Shown: positions 1-10,441, counted from the first letter of the stretch. The stretch is 64,000 bases of DNA from Vagococcus teuberi (GCF_001870205.1 NZ_CP017267.1:1166501-1230500); one strand, 5' to 3'. Notes: a model not told the origin generated them from the sequence alone. Made by a program: numbers and translations.

Positions 1-1077
1 CGAGATTACAATCAAAATCAGAATAACCACGCCTTCCAAACAAGACGCTCACCTGGCTCTACGATGAAACCTATTTTAGCTTATGCTCCTGCTATTGATA
101 ATGGGATTATCGGTTCAGAATCAAAACTTTCTGACTACCCATTGAAATATAAAAATGGGCAAGAAGTAAAAAATTATTCTGATAAGGGTAGTAATTCGTT
201 CAAATCAGTCAGAGAAGCGTTAAAGTGGTCGTTGAATATTCCTGTTGTGAATCTTTACAACGATATGCTTCAAAGCATTGATCCTAAACAGTATTTTGAC
301 CAAATGAATATTGGACTTAATCCAGATGAATATTACCGAGAATCAATCCCTCTTGGAGGAACGGATCATGGTCTGACTGTATTAGAAGAAACTGAAGCCT
401 ATGCCACTTTGGCAAATAAAGGGGTATATAATAAAGGCTATTCTATTGAAAAAATTACCAATGAAAAAGGTGACGTGATTTATGAGCATAAACAAGAGCC
501 TAATCAAGTCTTTAAACCTGCCACTGCCTCAATCATGAATGACATGATGAGAGACGTATTAAAAAGTGGTACCGGTCAACCTGCTCAAGATGCACTCAAA
601 TCTGTTAATCCAACACTAGCTAAAGCAGACTGGGTTGGAAAAACTGGTACTTCTGAAAACGAACAAGATTATTGGTTTACAGCTTCAACACCTGGCGTGA
701 CAATGAGTAGTTGGATTGGCTATGATGATAACACCAAAATGAACTCTACTTGGAACAAACAAAACATGGTTTACTGGGCTTATATGACTAATTATGTTTA
801 CCAAAGAAATCCAGATGTCTTCAAAGCATCTGATAAATTCACCCTAGATCCTTCAGTAAAAAAAGAAAAAGTGGTTGAATTTACCGGTGAAAAAGTTGGG
901 GTCGTTAAAGTTGATAATCAACAAATTAACCTAAAAGGCGCTAAAGAAATTGATAGCCTTTATGCAACTGATGGACCAAAAGATAGCGTCTTTAAGTTTG
1001 GTATTGGTGGAACCGATGCTAATTATAATGATGCTTGGAAAACATTTAGTAAACCTGCAACAAACAAACGTAAATAA
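1..1077 (+). CDS. Class A penicillin-binding protein, transpeptidase domain (5' end missing)
   Basis: The frame is open from base 1, so this is the C-terminal 358 codons of a gene that begins outside the window; the first internal ATG at 64 is not the start. The visible part begins at the active site of the transpeptidase domain. It has the serine motif STMK (Ser at visible residue 20), the SLN motif near residue 77 and KTGT near residue 214, the three signatures of penicillin-binding transpeptidases that cross-link peptidoglycan outside the membrane. The trailing region resembles bifunctional PBP1A/PBP2A enzymes, whose glycosyltransferase domain would lie upstream. Which paralogue it is cannot be decided from this fragment. 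It converges on glyS with a shared terminator. Confidence 0.88.
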   Translation, partial: RDYNQNQNNHAFQTRRSPGSTMKPILAYAPAIDNGIIGSESKLSDYPLKYKNGQEVKNYSDKGSNSFKSVREALKWSLNIPVVNLYNDMLQSIDPKQYFDQMNIGLNPDEYYRESIPLGGTDHGLTVLEETEAYATLANKGVYNKGYSIEKITNEKGDVIYEHKQEPNQVFKPATASIMNDMMRDVLKSGTGQPAQDALKSVNPTLAKADWVGKTGTSENEQDYWFTASTPGVTMSSWIGYDDNTKMNSTWNKQNMVYWAYMTNYVYQRNPDVFKASDKFTLDPSVKKEKVVEFTGEKVGVVKVDNQQINLKGAKEIDSLYATDGPKDSVFKFGIGGTDANYNDAWKTFSKPATNKRK

Positions 1078-1084
1078 ATACACA

Positions 1085-1125
1085 AAAAAAGAGTGATAGC
1101 TTATTTTTAAGCCTCACTCTTTTTT
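1085..1125. terminator. Bidirectional intrinsic terminator between the PBP gene and glyS
   Basis: An inverted repeat (GAGTGA...TCACTC with an inner GCTTA/TAAGC stem) is flanked by an A-run on the left and a T-run on the right, so it can end transcription of both convergent genes. Confidence 0.8.
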
Positions 1126-1126
1126 A

Positions 1127-3202
1127 TTATTTAACAATCAGACGATCTAAACTAGCAAAAGATAATGCAATATTTGCAATAGTACGTAATTGATTTAAAC
1201 GATTTGTTCGAACTTCGTCATTATCAACCATCACCATTGTGTCTTCAAAATAAGCTTCAATCAATGGGTTTAAATGACGCAGTTCTTCATACAATTCATT
1301 AAGTGTCAAATCACCCACTTGTTCTGAAACCGACATAATTGCTTCATAAAGTTTTTTCTCTGATTCATTTTCAAATAAATCAGGATTGACTGCACCTATT
1401 TCGTTATCTTCCACTTTATTTGATAAATTGATCACACGTGTCAACGATTCAATCGTTGGTCTAAAGTCCGATTCCGCTGCATGACTTTCTAGAATATCAG
1501 CCGTTTCAAACATGGTATGCAAGTTTTCTTGGCGACTTTCTAAAACTGCTTCGATGATATCATGGCGAATGTTTTTACCACTAAACCATTGTTTCATACG
1601 ACCTTTAATGAATTCTGTTAGCACTTCTTCATCTGAGTCAATACTTAAACCAAAACGTTCAATGTCTTCATTGATTAACTCTTTCATTTGTTGTTGTAAA
1701 CGAACGATTGGGAAGTCCCATCCTTTCGATTCGATAATACGGATAATACCATAAGCTTGTCTTCGTAACGCATATGGGTCATTTGATCCTTTAGGCATAA
1801 GTCCTACAGCAAAAAATGATAATAACGTATCAGACTTGTCTGCAATAGCTAAAACAGCCCCTATATTACTTTCGGGTAACTCGCCATCACTTGATTTAGG
1901 TAAATAATGCTCGCGAATTGCTTGAGCTACACCTTTACTTTCACCTTTAATTGTGGCATATTTTTCCCCGATTAATCCTTGTAACTCTGGGAACTCATCT
2001 ACCATTAATGTTACCAAATCAAACTTATAAATTTGGGCAGCACGTTCTAACTCTTTCATCTCTGTGTCAGATAGACCAACTGATGTTCCGATTAATCTTG
2101 AAATCACAGAAACACGTTGCATTTTTTCATACATTGACCCAATTTTTTCATGGAATGTGACTGATTTTAGTTTTTCGACATAATCAGCAATAGATGATTT
2201 CAAATCTTCTTCATAGAAAAATTCTGCATCTTCCAAACGAGCTTGAAGAACTTTTTCATTTCCTTTTCTAACGTTATCAAGATAGTCAGAGTTACCATTT
2301 CGTACAGAGACAAAATGATTTAGTAAGTTTCCTTCTGAATCTAGGACTTCAAAATAACGTTGGTGTTCTTTCATCGACGTTATTAAAACTTCTGAAGGTA
2401 ATGATAAGTAGTTTTTCTCAAAGTTTCCAACAAAAACAGTTGGGTATTCAACAAGGTTAACGACTTCTTCTAATAAATCGGCATCTTGAGGAATTGTCCA
2501 TTGATTGGCTTCTTCTATATCATTGATTTGTTTACTAATTTTGTCTTGGCGAATCACTGGATTAACAATCACAAACTGTTCTTCCAAAGCTGTTTCGTAA
2601 TCAGATGAGTGATTAATTGTCGCAACTTTTCCTAAGAAACGATGTCCACGAGATGTGTTTGAACTATTGATACCAAATAATGACATAGGGATAATTTTAT
2701 CTTCAAGTAACGCCACTAACCAATGTACTGGACGGATAAAGCGGTAGTTTCCTTCTCCCCATGTCATGCTGATTGGAAACGTTAAATGAGCTACGACATC
2801 TGTTAAGCCTGGTAAAACCGTTTCAACAGGTTGGCCTTCAATAAATTTATCAACAAAGACATACTCAACATCTTTAATTGTTTCAAAATATAAATCATCA
2901 GTTGTTGCCCCTTGACCTTTAGCAAAACCAATCGCTGCTTTTGTCCAATGACCGTCCGCATCTTGTGCGATTTTTTTTGCCGGTCCTTTTGCTTTTTCTT
3001 CTATGTTTTCTTGTTTATCAGCTAATCCATTTACACGAATAGCAAAACGTCTTGGTGTAGAAAACACTTCGATATTATCAAATGACACACGGTGTTCATT
3101 CAAGTAATCTGCTGCTTTTTTAGCAAATTGTTTTGATGTTGGAGTGACTAAATGAGCTGGTACTTCTTCCAACCCGACTTCTAATAAAAATTGTTTACTC
3201 AT
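1127..3202 (-). CDS. glyS: Glycine--tRNA ligase beta subunit
   Basis: GlyS is the beta subunit of the bacterial alpha2beta2 glycyl-tRNA synthetase; it binds tRNA-Gly and works with GlyQ in the cytoplasm. The 691-residue length is normal for the family, and the start ([15 protein letters not shown]) is the family's characteristic N-terminus. An HD-like domain is in the middle, and the C-terminal DALR-type anticodon-binding region ends in the ASLDRLIVK segment. The ATG overlaps the last 8 bases of glyQ, indicating translational coupling. Expression should follow the glycine T-box upstream of glyQ. Confidence 0.97.
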   Translation of the reverse strand: MSKQFLLEVGLEEVPAHLVTPTSKQFAKKAADYLNEHRVSFDNIEVFSTPRRFAIRVNGLADKQENIEEKAKGPAKKIAQDADGHWTKAAIGFAKGQGATTDDLYFETIKDVEYVFVDKFIEGQPVETVLPGLTDVVAHLTFPISMTWGEGNYRFIRPVHWLVALLEDKIIPMSLFGINSSNTSRGHRFLGKVATINHSSDYETALEEQFVIVNPVIRQDKISKQINDIEEANQWTIPQDADLLEEVVNLVEYPTVFVGNFEKNYLSLPSEVLITSMKEHQRYFEVLDSEGNLLNHFVSVRNGNSDYLDNVRKGNEKVLQARLEDAEFFYEEDLKSSIADYVEKLKSVTFHEKIGSMYEKMQRVSVISRLIGTSVGLSDTEMKELERAAQIYKFDLVTLMVDEFPELQGLIGEKYATIKGESKGVAQAIREHYLPKSSDGELPESNIGAVLAIADKSDTLLSFFAVGLMPKGSNDPYALRRQAYGIIRIIESKGWDFPIVRLQQQMKELINEDIERFGLSIDSDEEVLTEFIKGRMKQWFSGKNIRHDIIEAVLESRQENLHTMFETADILESHAAESDFRPTIESLTRVINLSNKVEDNEIGAVNPDLFENESEKKLYEAIMSVSEQVGDLTLNELYEELRHLNPLIEAYFEDTMVMVDNDEVRTNRLNQLRTIANIALSFASLDRLIVK

Positions 3203-4100
3203 GAATATCCTCCTCCACTGATTCTTTTAATAATGGGAAACCTAATTTCTCACGTTCTTCAACAAACCCTTTAGCTAACGCTCTAGCCATATTACGAATT
3301 CTTGCTAAATAACCCGCACGTTCTGTAACAGATACGGCTCCTCTAGCATCAAGTAAGTTAAACATGTGACTACATTTTAATACATAGTCATACGCAGGAT
3401 GAATTAATCCTAATTCAATGGCACGTTTTGCTTCGTTTTCATAGCTATTAAATAAGTTTAATAATAATTCTTGGTCACTTTGTTCAAATGAATACACTGA
3501 ATGCTCATATTCAGGTTGCACAAAAATCTCACCGTATTTAACGCCTTTCGTCCATTCTAAATCATAGACACTCTCAACTTCTTGAATGTAAGAAGCCAAA
3601 CGTTCTAATCCATATGTAATTTCTGATGTGACTGGTTTACACTCTAATCCACCCACTTGTTGGAAATAAGTAAACTGAGTGATTTCCATTCCATCTAACC
3701 AAACTTCCCAACCTAATCCAGCACAACCCATAGAAGGATTTTCCCAGTTATCTTCAACAAAACGAATGTCATGTTGTAATGGGTCAATGCCTAATACTTT
3801 CAAACTATCTAAATATAATTCTTGAATATTTTCTGGTGAAGGTTTCATCACGACTTGGAATTGATGATGTTGATACAAACGGTTTGGGTTATCTCCATAT
3901 CTTCCGTCTGCAGGACGACGTGATGGTTCAACGTATGCTGCGTTCCAAGGTTCTGGACCAATCGCACGTAAAAAAGTATATGGACTCATTGTTCCGGCCC
4001 CTTTTTCCGTGTCGTATGCTTGCATTAACATACAGCCTTGATTTGACCAATAATTTTGTAGAGCTAAAATCATTTCTTGTATGGTTAATTTTTGACTCAT
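3195..4100 (-). CDS. glyQ: Glycine--tRNA ligase alpha subunit
   Basis: GlyQ is the catalytic class II aminoacyl-tRNA synthetase subunit that forms glycyl-adenylate. The 301-residue protein has the family's typical N-terminus ([14 protein letters not shown]) and the class II motifs, including [20 protein letters not shown] and the [21 protein letters not shown] region. The ATG follows a GGAGGAG ribosome site. It is the first gene after a glycine-specific T-box leader and is followed by glyS with an 8-base overlap, so the two subunits form a dicistronic operon controlled by uncharged tRNA-Gly. Confidence 0.97.
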   Translation of the reverse strand: MSQKLTIQEMILALQNYWSNQGCMLMQAYDTEKGAGTMSPYTFLRAIGPEPWNAAYVEPSRRPADGRYGDNPNRLYQHHQFQVVMKPSPENIQELYLDSLKVLGIDPLQHDIRFVEDNWENPSMGCAGLGWEVWLDGMEITQFTYFQQVGGLECKPVTSEITYGLERLASYIQEVESVYDLEWTKGVKYGEIFVQPEYEHSVYSFEQSDQELLLNLFNSYENEAKRAIELGLIHPAYDYVLKCSHMFNLLDARGAVSVTERAGYLARIRNMARALAKGFVEEREKLGFPLLKESVEEDIHE

Positions 4101-4130
4101 TGTTTCTCCTCCTATTTTTTAACATAATAA

Positions 4131-4340
4131 AAAGTCCCTATGCTTGATAAACATATCAAACATAGGGACGACTATTCGCGGTTCCACCCTACTTCCGTTT
4201 TCACGGCAGCTTCATTTTAAAACACTCCAGAATGCCTTCAAGATGAGGTCTAATATTTGGCTTACACTCTCCCAAACTCGCTTTCATTAGCTCACTCAAC
4301 TTTACTTAGTTCTTTCAACGTGTCTATCTAAGTTGTCTTT
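4131..4340 (-). ncRNA. Glycine T-box leader with terminator, upstream of glyQS
   Basis: On the minus strand the T-box sequence AGGGTGGAACCGCG lies at 4177-4190. It is followed by a terminator hairpin (GTCCCTATG...CATAGGGAC, 4134-4169) and a T-run just before glyQ. The UGGA of the T-box loop is complementary to the acceptor end of tRNA-Gly, whose discriminator base is U in Firmicutes. A GGC triplet (minus strand, 4234-4236) in the AAGGCATTCT context is a plausible glycine specifier codon; I did not fold the full stem I. Uncharged tRNA-Gly would stabilise the antiterminator and allow glyQS transcription. Confidence 0.92.
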
Positions 4341-4369
4341 ATTTTAATTGGTATTGTCTTGTTTGTCAA
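4341..4369 (-). promoter_or_regulatory. Sigma-A promoter for the glyQS T-box transcript, inside the end of recO
   Basis: On the minus strand TTGACA (4364-4369) is followed after 17 bases by TAAAAT (4341-4346). The consensus is close and the spacing ideal. It sits in the last codons of recO, with the -10 box overlapping the recO stop codon, and would start transcription just before the T-box stem I. Confidence 0.7.
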
Positions 4370-5147
4370 TTTTGTTTTCTCTTTTTGGAATCATTTCCTT
4401 CCAATTTTGCATATCATCAATAAATTTTTTACTTTTTAACTGCAACCCAACGTATTCTTCATAGATGGAATCAATCACTTGTCTAATGTATTGTTTCGTC
4501 TCGTCAGATAAGTTAATACTTTTAATCTGTTCAAAACTAATGTGATTAAATAATCGAATAAAATGCAATGCTCTTGGTGAGTAGTGAAACCTTCGATCAT
4601 CCATTGACCAATGTTTTTGGCACAACACACCGTGATATTTATCAGAAAAATCAAATGGTTCCTCTTGACTGCCACAAATGGCACACGATGAAAAATTAAG
4701 TTGGATGCCAAAACGTTGAAGCAGTTGTATTTCAAAAATATTGGTGATTATTTCGGCATCATAGCCCTCATCTATCAGGGTTAGTGAGTCTTTGATAAAA
4801 CCAAATAAAAACGGATCATAAACATTATCGTCAATGGCAGCATCACTTAAATTAAGGATATAAGTAGCATAGGCTGATAAAAAAATATCCTGTTGAATCG
4901 CAAAAAAAGGATGAATGTCTTTGGCAGAGTTTAAAAAAGAGAGACCTTCTTCTTTTAAATCACCAATGTAATTGGCTTGAGTAAAGGGTTGGATGGCTGA
5001 ATTGATTTGACTGTTCTTTTTATTCGCGTGACGCACAAAAAACATGCGTTTGCCACTTGATTCAGTAAAAATCTTAACAAGTTTATCACTCTCACGATAA
5101 TTTCTTGAAAAAAGAACAATCCCATTAACCTCTTGTGGTCCTCTCAA
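4344..5147 (-). CDS. recO: DNA repair protein RecO
   Basis: RecO loads RecA onto SSB-coated single-stranded DNA in the RecFOR recombination pathway. The 267-residue length fits the family. The N-terminal OB fold starts with the typical GIVLFSRNYRESDKLVKIFTE pattern, and a four-cysteine zinc-binding cluster follows in the middle (CAICG and GVLCQKHW). The position directly downstream of era is classic Firmicute synteny. A hairpin with a T-run separates it from era, so it may be partly uncoupled. The promoter of the glyQS T-box leader lies in its last codons. Confidence 0.94.
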   Translation of the reverse strand: MRGPQEVNGIVLFSRNYRESDKLVKIFTESSGKRMFFVRHANKKNSQINSAIQPFTQANYIGDLKEEGLSFLNSAKDIHPFFAIQQDIFLSAYATYILNLSDAAIDDNVYDPFLFGFIKDSLTLIDEGYDAEIITNIFEIQLLQRFGIQLNFSSCAICGSQEEPFDFSDKYHGVLCQKHWSMDDRRFHYSPRALHFIRLFNHISFEQIKSINLSDETKQYIRQVIDSIYEEYVGLQLKSKKFIDDMQNWKEMIPKRENKIDKQDNTN

Positions 5148-5167
5148 TTTCTCACCTCCTTAAATGA

Positions 5168-5194
5168 ATAAAAAACATGGAAAAATCCATGTTT
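5168..5194 (-). terminator. Hairpin with T-run between era and recO
   Basis: The palindrome AAACATGG-A...T-CCATGTTT is followed on the minus strand by TTTTTTATT. It lies directly after the era stop codon and before the recO ribosome site. It may only partly terminate, lowering recO expression relative to era. Confidence 0.6.
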
Positions 5195-6098
5195 AATAAT
5201 CTGTTTCTCTGTATCCGTAATTTTGTAAATCACGACGTTTATCACGCCAATTTTTTTGTACTTTTACCCACAATTCTAAGAAGACTTTATCACCTAAAAG
5301 GTTCTCAATATCTTTACGACTTTTCGTTCCGATATTTTTAAGCATTTTACCACCTTTACCAATAATAATGCCTTTTTGGCTATCGCGTTCCACTATGATT
5401 GTGGCTTGAATATGAATTTTATCATGATCATCACGTTTCATGCTTTCTGTTACGACCGCTACAGAATGAGGAACTTCTTGTTCCGTTAATTGTAAGACTT
5501 TCTCACGAATAAGTTCGGACACGATAAAATACTCCGGATGGTCAGTGACTTGATCATCTGGGAAAAACTGTGGCCCTTCTGGCATATCATTTACCAAGGT
5601 TTCTAATAAATGTTCCACATTATTTCCTTCCGTGGCAGAGATTGGGACAATTTCTTTAAAATCAAGCTCTTGACGGTAATCATCAATAATCGGTAACAAT
5701 TCATCTGGATGAACGGTATCAATTTTATTAATGACTAGATATACAGGAGCATCCGCTTTCTTCAATCGTTCGATGATAAAGTCATCACCACGACCTCTTG
5801 GCATGTCCGCACTCACCATAAAGATAACGGCATCGACTTCACGTAACGCACTATAGGCTGTTTCAACCATAAAGTCGCCTAATTTATTTTTTGGTTTATG
5901 AATTCCTGGCGTATCAATAAACACAATTTGTGCTTCTTTTGTTGTATAAATTCCTTGAATTTTATTTCGTGTTGTTTGAGCTTTATTACTCATAATCGCA
6001 ATTTTTTGAGCCACAATACGATTTAATAAGGTTGATTTCCCGACGTTTGGTCTTCCGACAATTGCGACAAATCCTGATTTAAAATTTTGTTCTGACAT
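5193..6098 (-). CDS. era: GTPase Era
   Basis: Era is an essential GTPase that binds the 3' end of 16S rRNA and helps 30S subunit maturation. The 301-residue protein has the G1 loop GRPNVGKST near residue 15, switch motif G3 DTPGIHKP near 61 and G4 NKID near 123. A C-terminal KH RNA-binding domain carries the [14 protein letters not shown] motif. The position between dgkA/ybeY and recO is conserved in Firmicutes. The gene order supports a ribosome-assembly and RNA-maturation operon with ybeY. Confidence 0.97.
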   Translation of the reverse strand: MSEQNFKSGFVAIVGRPNVGKSTLLNRIVAQKIAIMSNKAQTTRNKIQGIYTTKEAQIVFIDTPGIHKPKNKLGDFMVETAYSALREVDAVIFMVSADMPRGRGDDFIIERLKKADAPVYLVINKIDTVHPDELLPIIDDYRQELDFKEIVPISATEGNNVEHLLETLVNDMPEGPQFFPDDQVTDHPEYFIVSELIREKVLQLTEQEVPHSVAVVTESMKRDDHDKIHIQATIIVERDSQKGIIIGKGGKMLKNIGTKSRKDIENLLGDKVFLELWVKVQKNWRDKRRDLQNYGYRETDY

Positions 6099-6113
6099 TC
6101 AATTTATCCTTTC

Positions 6114-6518
6114 TTAACGACCTACTAAAAATGATATTATTTTAGGTAGGAAGATGATCATCCCCACAAATATAGCAAAAAAGGCACTGAGTAACACCAT
6201 ACCGGCAGCCATGTCTTTTACTTTTTTCGCTAAAGGATGATATGTTTTATTTGTTACTAAATCAACTAATACTTCAAATGCTGTATTGGTCATTTCAGCC
6301 ATCAATACTAACACAATCGCACAAATTAACCATAACCATTCAGCGATTGAAATGTGACAGAAAACACCCAGTATAACCGCACTGAGTCCTAACAATAAAT
6401 GGTACTTCATGTTTCTTTCTTCTTTTATCACAGTCTTTAATCCATATAATGCATGAGTTAAAGACTGGATAAAACGTCGATTTTTCTCAGTTTGTTTATC
6501 GTTCCAAGCCATACGCAT
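6114..6518 (-). CDS. dgkA: Diacylglycerol kinase family protein (undecaprenol kinase)
   Basis: This is a small integral membrane kinase. In Gram-positive bacteria the DgkA family phosphorylates undecaprenol to recycle the cell-wall lipid carrier. The 134-residue protein has three predicted membrane helices and the signature MAEMTNTAFEVLVDL, with catalytic and metal-binding acidic residues. Two in-frame starts (6518 and 6512) both overlap the end of ybeY; the second, MAWNDKQ, is equally plausible. The operon context ybeY-dgkA-era is conserved. Confidence 0.92.
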   Translation of the reverse strand: MRMAWNDKQTEKNRRFIQSLTHALYGLKTVIKEERNMKYHLLLGLSAVILGVFCHISIAEWLWLICAIVLVLMAEMTNTAFEVLVDLVTNKTYHPLAKKVKDMAAGMVLLSAFFAIFVGMIIFLPKIISFLVGR

Positions 6519-6972
6519 CTAAAATCTTTCTCTGTAGATCAAACATCTCTTTCTCATCTTCTGGTGTCATATGGTCATATCCATTAAGATGCAAAAATCC
6601 ATGAATCGTTAAAAAACCAAGTTCTCTATCAAATGAATGGTCATATTCTTCTGCTTGTTCTTTCGTTCGATCAACAGAAATGAATAAGTCCCCAATATTT
6701 CTTGGTAAACCAAGTTCTTCTAAATCAAATTCAAAACCTGATAAATCATCTTCTTCTAATGCAAAACTGATTACATCAGTCGGACGATCTTTTTGACGAT
6801 GCTCTTTGTTGATTTGATGAATTTCTTCATCATCAACAAACGTCACTGACATTTCCGTATTTTCTGGTAGATTAATGACTTCTTGTTTCGCTGCAAAATC
6901 TATAATCGTTGAAACCAAGTTTAATTGTTCGTCTGTAAGTGTGTTCGTTTTATCGAGGAGTACCAAATCCAT
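6496..6972 (-). CDS. ybeY: Endoribonuclease YbeY (rRNA maturation factor)
   Basis: YbeY is a zinc-dependent single-strand RNase involved in 16S rRNA 3' processing and ribosome quality control. The 158-residue length is typical. The metal-binding signature HGFLHLNGYDH (three histidines) is near residue 120, preceded by the family motif DRPTDVISFA. The gene starts 2 bases after the pgpH stop and overlaps dgkA, so it is translated as part of a phoH-pgpH-ybeY-dgkA-era operon. Confidence 0.96.
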   Translation of the reverse strand: MDLVLLDKTNTLTDEQLNLVSTIIDFAAKQEVINLPENTEMSVTFVDDEEIHQINKEHRQKDRPTDVISFALEEDDLSGFEFDLEELGLPRNIGDLFISVDRTKEQAEEYDHSFDRELGFLTIHGFLHLNGYDHMTPEDEKEMFDLQRKILDAYGLER

Positions 6973-6974
6973 TG

Positions 6975-9146
6975 TTAAATCCTTCTTTCTTCTTGTTCTT
7001 GTTTCATTTTTTCTGCTTCTGATTTCATTTTCGGGTATTTAATTCGTGAATGGAATGTTGAACATAACCCGTCCACTAAGGATTTTTCAATTATAGCAAT
7101 CTCATCCAATGTTAAACCTGATTCATTTAACTGCCCATCTTCTAATCTTGATTGAATTAAGTTATGGACAAATTCTTTGATTTTTTCATTCGTTGGGTGA
7201 TCCATCGCACGAACAGCTGCTTCAGCACTATCAGCAATATTAATCACACCAGCTTCACGAGATTGAGGTTTTGGTCCAGGATATCTAAATGCCTCTTCAG
7301 TTGTCTCTGGATTTCGTTCTTGTTCTTTAATGAAGAAATACTTCATCAAGGTTGTCCCATGATGTTGTTGACACACATCAATGACAAATTGTGGCATATT
7401 AGCTTCTTCTAGAATCTTCACACCATCTGTCACGTGACTAAATATAATTTCTTTACTATCTGATGGTAACAAGAAATTGTGAGGATTTTCCGCCCCATCT
7501 GGTAAATTTTCCACGAAAAAGTTTGCGTGTTTGATTTTACCCACGTCATGATAGTAACTTGCCACGCGTGTTAATAACGAGTTTCCTCCAATTTGAGCGA
7601 CGGCGTTTGCACTTAAACTAGCCACCATCATACTATGATGGTACGTTCCAGGAGCTTCTTCTAACAATTGTTTCAATAAAGGTTGATTTGGGTTACTTAA
7701 TTCATTTAATACAATCACACTATCATCTGTTAACAATAGTTCGATGTACGGATATAGCCCAATAGATAAAATAAATGAAAATAGACCACTACCTGTTGAA
7801 ATAAATAACGTTGTAATAGAACGACTATCTCCAATATTAAAGCCTTGATAAATCACTAATACTGCCATAAATAAAATGGGCATAATGATTAATAAAAAGA
7901 AGGACTCTTTCAACTGTGCCCCAATCCGTTTGTTTACTAAAAATGTCGCAACAAACGCAGAGAACATGTAAAATAGCGAGATAACTAAAAGTGACGTCGT
8001 ACCGGCAAGGTTATAAAAGATAAAGATTGAGAAAATTGCTTGGAACATCCCCATCAGTAGTCCCCATCGTTTATCTAAAAACATATACAAAATAACCGAG
8101 CCAAATGCCGCGGGGAATAATAAAGAGACGTTACTTAAGCTATCTTTTTGTAACAGATAAAGTAATTTCATAAACAGGACACTTACCGTAATAGCAATTG
8201 TGTACAATGTCACACTTTTAACGCGAATCTCTTTATCTGAATGGCATAAAATATAAATAATCAATACAATTTGTAATACAATCGCTAATATCATCGATAA
8301 AAGCGGTGATGTCGAGGTTGATTGATTCGTTAAGCCAAGCAACTTAATTTTTTCCATTGCTTTTGAATCAATTTGTTCCCCTTCTCGAACAATGATTTCA
8401 CCTTGATAAATCATCACAGGAAGCACATTATTTTTGGCATTTTCTTTCATTGCTTCTGTCGCTTTGTCGTTGACTACTTCATTGACAACAATCGCTTTAT
8501 CAAAAATCATAACCAAGAGATTCAATTCTTGAGATGTTAGCTCTTTGTACTGAACCAATTCTTTGGCTGCTTGTTTTTCACTCTGTAATGTTGAGTTTCG
8601 AATATGTTTCGATAAAATTGTTTTTAACGTACTTTCTGCTGCTTGTTCTAGATTATCAAGATCACTTGAAGATAGCTCCAGTAATTCTTCATAAAACGTA
8701 TCTGGAAAAGATTGAAAGAAAGCAATATCTGTTTGGTTAAATTTTTCAAAATTCGATTTTAGCATCGGCAATTTATCTTCTACTGTAGGTTTAGACGAAC
8801 TTTTTTTGTCATTATACTGTTTTTCTGCTGCCTCATTGACTTGCTTAACCAATTTAAAAATCGTTTGGACAGACTCTACTTGTTTTGCTTCAACATCTGG
8901 ATTAAACGTATATTCTGGCGTGATACTTTCCATCGCCAACCGTTGTTTTTCTTTTGTTTCATCCTTATTTTCAATTGTTTTATTAGCACGAATGGTCTCA
9001 CTAGATAATTGCCCGACTTTATAAGTCACTTGCTTTTGTCTAACACTACCAAACATCAAACCAAACATGATTAAAGACATTAAAAATAGAATTAGAGGTG
9101 TATAATATTTTCCAAGTGCTTTAGGCACTTGTTGTATTGTTTTCAT
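6975..9146 (-). CDS. pgpH: Cyclic-di-AMP phosphodiesterase PgpH (7TM-HD protein)
   Basis: PgpH-type proteins hydrolyse the second messenger c-di-AMP at the membrane. The 723-residue protein shows the full family architecture. There is one N-terminal membrane helix, an extracellular 7TMR-HDED region to about residue 270, a block of about seven membrane helices, and a cytoplasmic HD domain in the last third. The HD domain contains YHHSMMVA, the metal-binding YYHDVGKIKH and a downstream QQHHGT. The position between phoH and ybeY is the conserved one in Firmicutes. A role in osmolyte and wall homeostasis is known for the family. Confidence 0.95.
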   Translation of the reverse strand: MKTIQQVPKALGKYYTPLILFLMSLIMFGLMFGSVRQKQVTYKVGQLSSETIRANKTIENKDETKEKQRLAMESITPEYTFNPDVEAKQVESVQTIFKLVKQVNEAAEKQYNDKKSSSKPTVEDKLPMLKSNFEKFNQTDIAFFQSFPDTFYEELLELSSSDLDNLEQAAESTLKTILSKHIRNSTLQSEKQAAKELVQYKELTSQELNLLVMIFDKAIVVNEVVNDKATEAMKENAKNNVLPVMIYQGEIIVREGEQIDSKAMEKIKLLGLTNQSTSTSPLLSMILAIVLQIVLIIYILCHSDKEIRVKSVTLYTIAITVSVLFMKLLYLLQKDSLSNVSLLFPAAFGSVILYMFLDKRWGLLMGMFQAIFSIFIFYNLAGTTSLLVISLFYMFSAFVATFLVNKRIGAQLKESFFLLIIMPILFMAVLVIYQGFNIGDSRSITTLFISTGSGLFSFILSIGLYPYIELLLTDDSVIVLNELSNPNQPLLKQLLEEAPGTYHHSMMVASLSANAVAQIGGNSLLTRVASYYHDVGKIKHANFFVENLPDGAENPHNFLLPSDSKEIIFSHVTDGVKILEEANMPQFVIDVCQQHHGTTLMKYFFIKEQERNPETTEEAFRYPGPKPQSREAGVINIADSAEAAVRAMDHPTNEKIKEFVHNLIQSRLEDGQLNESGLTLDEIAIIEKSLVDGLCSTFHSRIKYPKMKSEAEKMKQEQEERRI

Positions 9147-9174
9147 TTACCTCACTCACTCCTTTTTGCTCCTT

Positions 9175-10128
9175 TTAGTTGTCTGCATATGCCTTAATGA
9201 TATCAGCCACTACTGGATGTCTTACCACATCTTGAGTAGAAAATTCGATAAATGTAATATTTTTGATTCCTTTTAGAATTTTTTCCGCATGAATCAAACC
9301 ACTTTCAACACCGCGTGGCAAATCGATTTGGGTTTTATCACCATTGATAATCATTTTTGATCGATTTCCTAAACGGGTCAAAAACATCTTCATTTGAGCA
9401 TTGGTTGTATTTTGTGCTTCATCTAAAATAACAAATGCTTCTTCTAACGTACGCCCTCTCATATAAGCTAAAGGTGCAATTTCAATCACACCTCTATCCA
9501 TCAAACGCGTCGTATGTTCCATACCAAGTATTTGATATAATGCGTCATAAACTGGACGTAAGTATGGATTAACCTTCTCTTGTAAATCACCAGGTAAAAA
9601 CCCTAAATTTTCTCCTGCTTCAACAGCCGGACGTGTGAGAATGATTTTTTCTACCTCACCTTTTTTTAGCGCACTCACGGCCATAACAACCGCTAAAAAC
9701 GTTTTACCCGTTCCTGCCGGTCCAATACCAAACGTGACGTCATTTTTTTTAATGGCATGAATGTATTTTTTTTGCCCGTCATTTTTTACACGAATTGGAT
9801 TGCCTTTATTGTCTTTTAATAAAGCATGTTCATAAAGACTAAAAAATGTCTCCAATTGGCCTTTTTTAGCTAACTGGATAGCGGTTAAGACATCACTACT
9901 ATTAATTTTATGTCCTCTTAATATTAGTTGTTGTATGACTGTTAAGATGTCTTGAACCATCGAAACATCTTCAGCATTTCCTGATAAATGAACAACCTCT
10001 CCCCTAGAAGAAATTGATACATGTGTATAATCTTCAAGCATTTTGATATGTTTATCGTGAGTTCCAAATATATCGTTGCTTTCAATGTTTTTATCTAACA
10101 TAAAAACTAATGTTGTTTCTGACGTCAA
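9175..10128 (-). CDS. phoH: PhoH-like ATPase
   Basis: This is a cytoplasmic P-loop ATPase of the PhoH family; its position next to ybeY suggests an RNA-related role, but its biochemical task is not settled. The 317-residue protein has an N-terminal KH-like region. Its Walker A motif is GIGPAGTGKTF near residue 135 and Walker B is FVILDEAQN near 232. It is the first gene of the phoH-pgpH-ybeY-dgkA-era block. A sigma-A-like promoter lies upstream. Confidence 0.95.
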   Translation of the reverse strand: MTSETTLVFMLDKNIESNDIFGTHDKHIKMLEDYTHVSISSRGEVVHLSGNAEDVSMVQDILTVIQQLILRGHKINSSDVLTAIQLAKKGQLETFFSLYEHALLKDNKGNPIRVKNDGQKKYIHAIKKNDVTFGIGPAGTGKTFLAVVMAVSALKKGEVEKIILTRPAVEAGENLGFLPGDLQEKVNPYLRPVYDALYQILGMEHTTRLMDRGVIEIAPLAYMRGRTLEEAFVILDEAQNTTNAQMKMFLTRLGNRSKMIINGDKTQIDLPRGVESGLIHAEKILKGIKNITFIEFSTQDVVRHPVVADIIKAYADN

Positions 10129-10150
10129 TCACTACAGCTCCTTCATCATC

Positions 10151-10181
10151 TTATAACCTAAATAATACCATATTATGTCAA
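10151..10181 (-). promoter_or_regulatory. Probable sigma-A promoter of the phoH-pgpH-ybeY operon
   Basis: On the minus strand TTGACA (10176-10181) is followed after 18-19 bases by GTTATAA. It lies 23-53 bases upstream of phoH. The -35 box is perfect and the -10 box weak. Confidence 0.5.
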
Positions 10182-10435
10182 TAAAAAAAATCAGGACTCA
10201 TTATTTTATGAATCCAACTATTAACACAACGATTAACTTCTTTATCAAATTTGCCTTAACTTTTGACGTCACTTTAACATTTTCTTTATCAAATTCATAA
10301 AACCTTCGTATATTCTTACGGTTCATTTAAGGTTTGAAGACTATGATTAAGACAGTTCAAAGAAAGAAGATGATGTCGCAACAAATTGCCTGATTCTTTT
10401 GAGTGTTAGAGGCTCATTTGTCTCTACCTCCTTTA
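10182..10435. other. AT-rich intergenic stretch with no recognisable gene
   Basis: Between the phoH promoter and the tRNA-like element I see no convincing reading frame and no known RNA family. It has several short A/T runs and the weak inverted repeat AGAGG...CTCT near 10408. It could hold an unrecognised small RNA or only spacer and promoter sequence. Confidence 0.3.
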
Positions 10436-10441
10436 TATAAT

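Noticed and set aside
1512-2160. Open frames on the plus strand inside glyS
   Set aside because: They are antisense shadows of a well-conserved gene with no ribosome sites or protein-family features.
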